Positions 45,065 to 50,042 of a stretch of DNA of 50,042 nt are shown one piece after another. A program made the translations under genes and the position numbers. Location of the stretch: assembly GCF_024231755.1 (NCBI RefSeq), contig NZ_JAAEQH010000369.1, positions 1 to 50,042 of the forward strand, read 5' to 3'. The notes under the pieces were generated by a model, which was given only the letters and a program-made list of their open reading frames with translations, did no database searches and was not told the DNA's origin. Source of the stretch: Neptuniibacter sp. (GTDB lineage: Bacteria > Pseudomonadota > Gammaproteobacteria > Pseudomonadales > Balneatricaceae). How positions within the stretch are numbered: position 1 is the stretch's first letter; every line of letters starts with the position of its first letter.

Positions 45065-45140
45065 TGTTGCACTGCACAATATGAAAGCCATTTTAGGCGA
45101 TTTTTTGATCATGTCAACACTTTTTTTGTGCAGTGCACAA
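45065..45140 (-). promoter_or_regulatory. Phasin promoter between two palindromic operators
   Basis: On the minus strand TTGACA (45117-45112) and TAAAAT (45095-45090) are 16 bases apart, a strong sigma-70 promoter. A 15-bp palindrome TTGTGCAGTGCACAA (45126-45140) lies just upstream of the -35. A near copy sharing TTGTGCAGTGCA (45079-45065, other orientation) lies just after the expected transcription start. A repressor such as a PhaR-type PHA sensor would fit both sites; this is inferred. Confidence 0.7.
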
Positions 45141-45275
45141 AAATAATAAATTGAGCAGTACATCTGGGCTGTTTAAGCGGATCATAACGCCATCATATGA
45201 AAGAAAGATGTCTGGACCTTAGTCTGACAAATTGATCTAATTGCTGCCTCTTTGACAAGCAGGCTGGTAAAACTC

Positions 45276-46205
45276 ATGGCAGGTGTAGAAACCATACTTA
45301 CTCTTTTTATCCTGATAGGTCTGGGATATGTAGGTAAACGTACGGTATTAGCAGGGCACTCTTTAGCGCCTGTAAACGCATTTGTTTATTACTTTGCGGT
45401 TCCTGCGCTGTTGTTTAATTCAGTCTATAAGCTTTCGCTCGACAGTCTGTTCCAGCCTTATTATCTGTTAGCGTTCCTGATTGCGGTGGTGTTAACCGCG
45501 TTGATTGCTGCAGCAGGATGTGCCTTTTTCTTTAGCGAACGGAATAAGGAAGTTCTGGTTATACGTGCGCTAAACGGTACCTTCTCGAACTACGCTTATA
45601 TGGGCATTCCTTTGGTTTTTGGATTGCTGGGTGAGGCGGCGTATGGAGCGATGATTAGTATAATTCTGCTGGGGAATGTTTTTCAGATTGGGGGCACACA
45701 GTTCCTGATTGAAAGTCAGCGTCAAGAAGGGAAGGGGTTTAAGCAACTTCTTACCATCCTTGATAAATCTCTGTTACGTAGTCCTATCTTTCTTTCAACG
45801 TTTTTGGGCGTGTTTTTTTCCGCAACAGAGATGCCACTGCCGGTCATTTTATCTTCGACGCTAGAACTATTAGCGCCAGCCACTGTACCTGTAGCTTTGT
45901 TCTGTTTGGGAGCTAGTCTTGAGTTTCGTACGCTTAAACAGAGTAAAGCCGAACTGCTCTGGCTTGTTGTGGTAAAGCTGGTTGTTCATCCATTGCTAAC
46001 TCTGCTTATTTTTAAAGCGGCGGGCCTAGATGATCAGAACTGGATTCTGGCTGCAGTTTTCCTTGCTGCTCTACCAACGGGTGCGCTAGCCCATGTAATG
46101 GCGTTACGCTACGACGTTAAAGAGAAGGAAACTTCGCTCACCGTTGTTCTTTCTACACTAGCGGCTCTAGTAAGTGTTTCTTTCTGGGTTACGTTGTTGA
46201 ATTAG
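45276..46205 (+). CDS. AEC-family transporter (auxin efflux carrier type)
   Basis: A 309-residue inner-membrane protein with about ten hydrophobic helices in two five-helix halves, including YYFAVPALLFNSVYKL, the central GTFSNYAYMGIPLVFGLLGE motif and VPVALFCLGASLEF. Bacterial members move small carboxylates such as malate or malonate; the substrate here is unknown. ATG 45276 is preferred over TTG 45252 because the family begins just before the first membrane helix, though the ribosome site is weak. Confidence 0.88.
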   Translation: MAGVETILTLFILIGLGYVGKRTVLAGHSLAPVNAFVYYFAVPALLFNSVYKLSLDSLFQPYYLLAFLIAVVLTALIAAAGCAFFFSERNKEVLVIRALNGTFSNYAYMGIPLVFGLLGEAAYGAMISIILLGNVFQIGGTQFLIESQRQEGKGFKQLLTILDKSLLRSPIFLSTFLGVFFSATEMPLPVILSSTLELLAPATVPVALFCLGASLEFRTLKQSKAELLWLVVVKLVVHPLLTLLIFKAAGLDDQNWILAAVFLAALPTGALAHVMALRYDVKEKETSLTVVLSTLAALVSVSFWVTLLN

Positions 46206-46227
46206 GAGTTAGAGTTAAGAGATTAGG

Positions 46228-46249
46228 GGGACAGGTTTAAACCTGTCCC
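46228..46249. repeat. 22-bp perfect palindrome between convergent genes
   Basis: Arms GGGACAGGTTT (46228-46238) and AAACCTGTCCC (46239-46249) form a perfect palindrome without loop. It has no T-run, so it differs from a normal terminator. REP-like elements of this GGGGACAG/CTGTCCCC type are common in gammaproteobacteria; only one copy is in the window. Confidence 0.55.
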
Positions 46250-46285
46250 TTGATCCATATATGAGAGTCCAGATATGAGAGCAGA

Positions 46286-47353
46286 TCAATCTTCCTGCTC
46301 TAAAGCTTCTCGCAACTGGTTGATCACTTTGCTTGGCAGGCGATTGATAATGATTCGGCCATTATCTTCATCAAATTCCACATCTTTACCTGCATTCAGT
46401 TCGCCAAAAGTGCGTTTGCTGAAATCCAGGCTCCAGTTATCAGATTTGACCTTCAACTTAGAGAAGCGATTGATGGTACTTGTATGAGGCTGAAACTCCT
46501 GGCTGACGTTATAAGGGCCTTTGTTAGCAAAGGTGCCAAATGTTCCTGCAGTAGTTTCTGCCTGCTCTGGTGGGATGTAAGCATCAAATAGATTCTGAAT
46601 ATCGTTCAGGTTTGCTGACTCTTTCTCTGAACGCTGGCGTTCGAGGTAGCTGACCACGTCTTCTACCACCTCTTCCTTACGGTCCGACATGCTGTTCTGG
46701 TTACAGAAGTCCCGTGCAGCACGGATCAGTTCGCCAGTGGATTTTCGGGAAGGAGTTACATCGGTACAACCAAATGCGGTTGAGAAGTAGTGAGTGATTT
46801 CACCTTTCTCTTTACTGCCGATAAAGCTCAGGTAGCTATCCTGTTTTTTGCGGAAAGTGCTGATGTTGATACGTGCTGCCTGATGCAGCTGATCAAGGTT
46901 TACTTCCATCACTTCGGTAGGACGAAGGTCATTATCAAACACAATGCTGGCTTTATCTCTCACAAGAGCGATTAGTAGGTATTCGTATCGATCACTGGCA
47001 TAGAGGGCGAAAAGAACGTAACCACCATGAGCAGTATGAGCTGATGGGTTATTTATCGCTACGGCCAGCTGAGCCATGCTTTTATCACATAAATCTTTGA
47101 AGTTAGCTTCATTCCATTCTGCACTAGCGAAGTTCTCAAAGGCGGAGATAAATGGGTAACCCTCTTCATTCTCATGGTTGAAAGAGCCGTGGGTCAGGCT
47201 GGAACGACGGCTGAAGGCTGAATTCAGAGTATCAAACAACTGGATTGCCATCGGGTCGGTAATAGAGACAACGCCTCCTCGGTCCGTAATACGTGCTGGT
47301 GCATCTTCAGACTCTTTTACCAATTCACGGATAGCCAGATGTTTTAGTTCCAT
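46286..47353 (-). CDS. yejK: Nucleoid-associated protein YejK/NdpA
   Basis: A 355-residue protein of the NdpA family, with NNPSAHTAHGGYVLFALY, VMEVNLDQLHQAARINI and the C-terminal SDNWSLDFSKRTFGELNAGKDVEFDEDNGRIII. ATG 47353 is preferred over the longer frame to 47470 because GAGGTGAGC lies directly upstream and the family starts MELKHLAIREL-like. It associates with the nucleoid; the molecular role is poorly known. It is divergent from yaeQ. Confidence 0.92.
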   Translation of the reverse strand: MELKHLAIRELVKESEDAPARITDRGGVVSITDPMAIQLFDTLNSAFSRRSSLTHGSFNHENEEGYPFISAFENFASAEWNEANFKDLCDKSMAQLAVAINNPSAHTAHGGYVLFALYASDRYEYLLIALVRDKASIVFDNDLRPTEVMEVNLDQLHQAARINISTFRKKQDSYLSFIGSKEKGEITHYFSTAFGCTDVTPSRKSTGELIRAARDFCNQNSMSDRKEEVVEDVVSYLERQRSEKESANLNDIQNLFDAYIPPEQAETTAGTFGTFANKGPYNVSQEFQPHTSTINRFSKLKVKSDNWSLDFSKRTFGELNAGKDVEFDEDNGRIIINRLPSKVINQLREALEQED

Positions 47354-47469
47354 GCTCACCTCAAGGATTAATGACAGCGTTCGAGACAGGCGATTGTATT
47401 TAAAAGCGCTCAGCAATGCAGTATAAAGATGGCCTTCATTTATTGCTGACGGGCTTTTAGGAACAATCA

Positions 47470-48009
47470 ATGGCTTTAAAACCTACCATCTACAAGGCAA
47501 CGCTGAATCTGGTTGATATGAATCGTGATATTTATACGACTGAAAAATTAACGCTGGCGTTGCATCCTTCAGAGACTCAGACCCGGATGATGGTGCGTTT
47601 ACTGGCCTATGCGCTTAACTACGATGAGGATATCCAGTTCACCAAAGGCCTTTCAACGGCAGATGAACCTGACTTGTGGATCGTTCGCCCGGATGGATCA
47701 ATTCCTAGCTGGATTGAAGTGGGGCAGGCTTCGGCTGACCGATTGCGTAAAGGTGTAAGTCGTGCTGATCTGGTCAAACTCTATGCTTATGGCTCTGAAG
47801 TGGATATCTGGTGGGAAAAACACGGCGGAGCGATCAGCGCTTTGCCTAAAACGGAGGTGTTCAGTTTTCCTTCTGAGCAGGCAGAATCACTATCTCAATT
47901 GTGTGACCGTAATATGGAACTGACTATCACCATTAGTGAAAATCAGCTATTTGTAGCGGCAGGAGATCACCAGGTTGAGGTGGAGCTAATGAGTCTGTCT
48001 GCTGATTAA
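47470..48009 (+). CDS. yaeQ: YaeQ family protein
   Basis: A 179-residue protein with the YaeQ features: [54 protein letters not shown] and [12 protein letters not shown]. The fold is nuclease-like (PD-(D/E)xK related), with the acidic residues in DEPDLWIV and IEVG as candidates for the site. AGGAA at 47456-47460 precedes ATG 47470. It overlaps arfB by four bases tail to tail. Confidence 0.93.
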   Translation: MALKPTIYKATLNLVDMNRDIYTTEKLTLALHPSETQTRMMVRLLAYALNYDEDIQFTKGLSTADEPDLWIVRPDGSIPSWIEVGQASADRLRKGVSRADLVKLYAYGSEVDIWWEKHGGAISALPKTEVFSFPSEQAESLSQLCDRNMELTITISENQLFVAAGDHQVEVELMSLSAD

Positions 48010-48419
48010 TAATCCACTTTCCCTCGATTCTTTTTAGTCTGCCCACGCTGGGTCTTCTTATCCATTCGTTTCCGCTGAGAGCTTCGCGTGGGCTTAGTTG
48101 CCCGGCGAGCTTTCTCTACGTGGGTCGCTTTTAGAATGATCTGCTTGAGACGTTCTAATGCATCAATTCTGTTTCTTTCCTGATCACGGAAATTCTGCGC
48201 TTTAATTACGATAACGCCATCACTGCTAATTCTCTGGTCACGAAAGTTCAGCAGACGTTCTTTGTAAAAGTCTGGTAAGGAGGAGCGTTTGATATCAAAG
48301 CGCAGATGGATAGCACTGGATACCTTGTTTACATTCTGCCCGCCACTACCCTGAGCGCGGATAGCGTTGAATTCAAGTTCAGAATCGGGGATGGATACAC
48401 GGCTGGAAATCTCTAACAT
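48006..48419 (-). CDS. arfB: Alternative ribosome-rescue factor ArfB (YaeJ)
   Basis: A 137-residue peptidyl-tRNA hydrolase that frees ribosomes stalled on truncated mRNA. The catalytic GGQ is at residues 26-28 ([15 protein letters not shown]). The basic C-terminal tail (from about 105, [16 protein letters not shown] to the end) inserts into the empty mRNA channel. Full length for the family. Confidence 0.96.
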   Translation of the reverse strand: MLEISSRVSIPDSELEFNAIRAQGSGGQNVNKVSSAIHLRFDIKRSSLPDFYKERLLNFRDQRISSDGVIVIKAQNFRDQERNRIDALERLKQIILKATHVEKARRATKPTRSSQRKRMDKKTQRGQTKKNRGKVDY

Positions 48420-48473
48420 GGCGGAATCATATCAATATTGTGATCTTAATTCTGCGCCAACTTGAAAAGATTT

Positions 48474-48509
48474 CCTGATGATTTTCGTTCGAAAATTTGA
48501 ATTATCAGG
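48474..48509. repeat. Nested inverted repeat upstream of the zinc-ribbon gene
   Basis: Outer arms CCTGAT (48474-48479) and ATCAGG (48504-48509) enclose a tighter palindrome ATTTTCG-TT-CGAAAAT (48481-48496). It lies in the gap between the divergent arfB and zinc-ribbon genes and could be an operator. Confidence 0.4.
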
Positions 48510-48554
48510 TGTAGTAAACCACGCTTGAAATTGCATTCAGGAAATGGAGGCCTT

Positions 48555-48767
48555 ATGGATACCATTTGTTGGCATTGTACGCAGTTAATTGAATCTCCGA
48601 TTATTACTGAGCCGCATGAGCAGCTCACTGCTCTAAAGTCGAGAGCCGGCGCGACAATCTATCGCTGCCGTTCATGTCGTACCATGTTTGAATTTACTGA
48701 CGATTCGATCTACCTATTGGTGACCAATCCAAAGAGTCAGCGGGTCGCTGAGGCAAGATGTGCCTGA
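48555..48767 (+). CDS. Small zinc-ribbon protein
   Basis: A 70-residue protein with CWHC near the start and CRSC at about 40-43, a likely four-cysteine zinc ribbon. ATG 48555 is preferred over ATG 48525 because GGAGG (48546-48550) lies four bases before it. No known family assigned. It may be regulatory or structural; the neighbours do not tell. Confidence 0.65.
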   Translation: MDTICWHCTQLIESPIITEPHEQLTALKSRAGATIYRCRSCRTMFEFTDDSIYLLVTNPKSQRVAEARCA

Positions 48768-48868
48768 TCTAAGATGATCCGTCTCGATTAATTTTGGGAA
48801 ACGTACAGGTAGGTACTGAGAAGGTACTGAGACTGTTATTTTGTCAAACCTCAGTCGTTAAAATTTTC

Positions 48869-48928
48869 TCATCGAAATCATACTCGTCAAAATCTTATTC
48901 ATCGAAATCATAATCATCAAAAACGTCC
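48869..48928. repeat. 30-bp imperfect tandem duplication at a gene end
   Basis: Copies at 48869-48898 and 48899-48928 share the first 14 bases exactly and most of the rest. On the minus strand they encode DFDEYDFDE-like acidic repeats across the stop of the PA3496-family gene; the frame stays open for 16 codons after the TAA. Confidence 0.7.
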
Positions 48929-49116
48929 TGGATATCTCGCATTAATTCCCGTTCTTCTCGCATCTCTTCTAGACGTCTGCGTTTAGCCGGGTTAATCGCA
49001 TCTTTCTTATAGATCGTAGAGTCAGCTTGAGCCTCTTCTGATTCTTCTTCTGTCACATACTCTTCCAAGTCAACACTGGTGTTTGACTCAAGATCAGCAG
49101 CACGTTGTTCACTCAT
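48895..49116 (-). CDS. PA3496-family small acidic protein
   Basis: A 73-residue protein with an acidic N-terminal part, a basic KRRRLEEMREERELMRDI helix (about 44-62) and the acidic end DDYDFDE, fitting the PA3496 family noted for a putative envelope role. The family function is not settled. Downstream of the TAA the frame goes on with a copy of the acidic end before a TGA (48869-48928 duplication). Confidence 0.72.
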   Translation of the reverse strand: MSEQRAADLESNTSVDLEEYVTEEESEEAQADSTIYKKDAINPAKRRRLEEMREERELMRDIQDVFDDYDFDE

Positions 49117-49238
49117 ATCCAGACCTCACTACCACGTTTTGAAAAGCCTATAGCCTGATTATGGTACAGATTTGGAAATTGGAAAGTTAAGGACGCAGCA
49201 AATTAACGCTTTGCGACTATCGTTGATAAAAGGCATGA

Positions 49239-49268
49239 AAAAGGTCGGGCTTTTCAGCCCGACTTAAC
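49239..49268 (-). terminator. Rho-independent terminator behind the HupE/UreJ gene
   Basis: Arms GTCGGGCT (49243-49250) and AGCCCGAC (49255-49262) with a short loop, followed on the minus strand by CTTTTTC. It lies about 115 bases after the stop at 49378. Confidence 0.8.
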
Positions 49269-49377
49269 CACTTTTGGGTGATGGTAGAAAATAGGAAAAG
49301 TCTGGTGGCAGTACCACCAGAAAAGGAATTCTTACTTGGTTTTTAGAACCAGGGTGGAGTGTAAGAAGTCCGGTGAA

Positions 49378-49959
49378 TTAAGCGATCAGGAAAAGCGCAC
49401 CAAGTGTTGCTGTTAGAGCGCCAAATGCTTGATGAAGCAGCGGTAAACGGTTCTGAATTTTAGTCATACCGGTTTTGCCTGCGAACTGCAGTGCCAGTGA
49501 TGATGCGATAAAACCGGTAGCAAATGCGAAGGTAGATACCAGACCCATCTCAGCGCCATGTGCCGCGCCATGGAACAGGGCAAAACCACCAACAATTGGT
49601 AGTGCTGCAGCAAGTTTCATTTGCTGAGTGGTTGCGATAAACAGGCCTAACACCATAACTGAAACTGCAATACCTCCTTCAACTACTGGAAGTGCAAAAC
49701 CAGAAACTGCCAGCATAAAGCCTGCAAGCAACATGAGAGTGAAGGTTGCAGGAATAAGGCTGGTTGCTTTGTCTTTTTGCATAGCCGCCCAGATACCCAC
49801 GGCAAGCATTGCCAGAAGGTGGTCTACACCAGTAAGTGGGTGCAGAAGACCTGATACCAGACCTGATTCCATCAGGTGAGAGGTATGAGCCAAAGCAGGA
49901 TTTGCCAGTAGAGAACTGCTGATTGCCAGAGCTGGAAGAAGTACAGGGTTAGATTTCAT
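49378..49959 (-). CDS. hupE: HupE/UreJ family nickel permease
   Basis: A 193-residue membrane protein with a signal peptide (cut near ALA-HT, leaving an N-terminal His), about six membrane segments and the nickel-binding motif HPLTGVDHLLAMLAVG. A second His-rich helix, FALFHGAAHGAEMG, is also typical. HupE supplies nickel to hydrogenase and UreJ to urease. Given the hydrogenase genes 7 kb away HupE is likely, but genes just beyond the window could be a urease cluster, so the symbol is tentative. Preceded by an A/T-rich upstream stretch. Confidence 0.85.
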   Translation of the reverse strand: MKSNPVLLPALAISSSLLANPALAHTSHLMESGLVSGLLHPLTGVDHLLAMLAVGIWAAMQKDKATSLIPATFTLMLLAGFMLAVSGFALPVVEGGIAVSVMVLGLFIATTQQMKLAAALPIVGGFALFHGAAHGAEMGLVSTFAFATGFIASSLALQFAGKTGMTKIQNRLPLLHQAFGALTATLGALFLIA

Positions 49960-50042
49960 CTCTATCTACCTTAATTCGTATTTGTTTTTTTTGTATCGCA
50001 GGTGATATTGCTATTCCAATTAGATAGCAAAGCCAATGCCAA

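Overview
The window looks like chromosomal DNA of a marine gammaproteobacterium of the Oceanospirillales type (Neptunomonas/Amphritea/Marinobacterium-like). This rests on moderate GC, the 367-residue form of PurC, a phasin, several c-di-GMP proteins and the gene families present; the genus is an inference. No rRNA, tRNA, CRISPR array or prophage was seen. The only mobile-element trace is the C-terminal end of an IS3-type transposase at the left edge.

Layout. (1) 0.2-8 kb, minus strand: a tightly overlapping operon for a tripartite RND exporter (outer-membrane lipoprotein, adaptor, pump) followed by its own OmpR-type regulator and histidine kinase. A direct-repeat regulator box sits just upstream of a -10 element. 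(2) 8-18.8 kb: housekeeping and signalling genes: an RlmI-type methyltransferase, an alkyltransferase-like protein, SelO, a cold-shock protein, a PotD-like periplasmic protein overlapping a GGDEF-EAL gene (NspS/MbaA-like pair), DUF3301, DUF599, htpG with a heat-shock promoter, and a cytochrome c5. (3) 18.9-23.1 kb: a DksA-like gene followed by hupT-hupU-hupV, a hydrogen-sensing kinase and its regulatory [NiFe] hydrogenase. (4) 23.1-28.3 kb: patatin, DOPA-dioxygenase-like protein, a sensor diguanylate cyclase broken by one in-frame TAG, purC and a small hypothetical. (5) 28.5-42.3 kb: a long plus-strand [NiFe]-hydrogenase assembly operon, hupDFGHIJK-hypAB-hupR-hypF-hypC-(micro-ORF)-hypD-hypE-hypX, preceded by a sigma-54-like promoter. 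(6) 42.5-50 kb: two hypotheticals, an EAL-HDOD protein, a phasin with a double-operator promoter, an AEC transporter, YejK/NdpA, YaeQ, ArfB, a zinc-ribbon protein, a PA3496-family protein and a HupE/UreJ nickel permease.

How it works together. HupUV should sense H2 and control HupT. HupT should set the phosphorylation of the NtrC-type HupR, and HupR probably acts at the sigma-54-like promoter in front of hupD. HypABCDEF build the NiFe(CN)2CO centre, HypX supplies CO aerobically, HupD trims the large subunit, and HupFGHIJK help assemble an uptake hydrogenase in air. The energy-conserving enzyme itself (hupSLC) is absent from the window, although its dedicated maturation genes are all here, so it should lie elsewhere or have been lost.

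The least ordinary items are a 40-codon ORF made of 24-bp tandem repeats wedged between hypC and hypD with ATGA overlaps on both sides, the missing hupSLC, the amber-interrupted sensor cyclase, the NspS/MbaA-like pair, and the operator/promoter arrangements at the RND, htpG, hupD and phasin genes.
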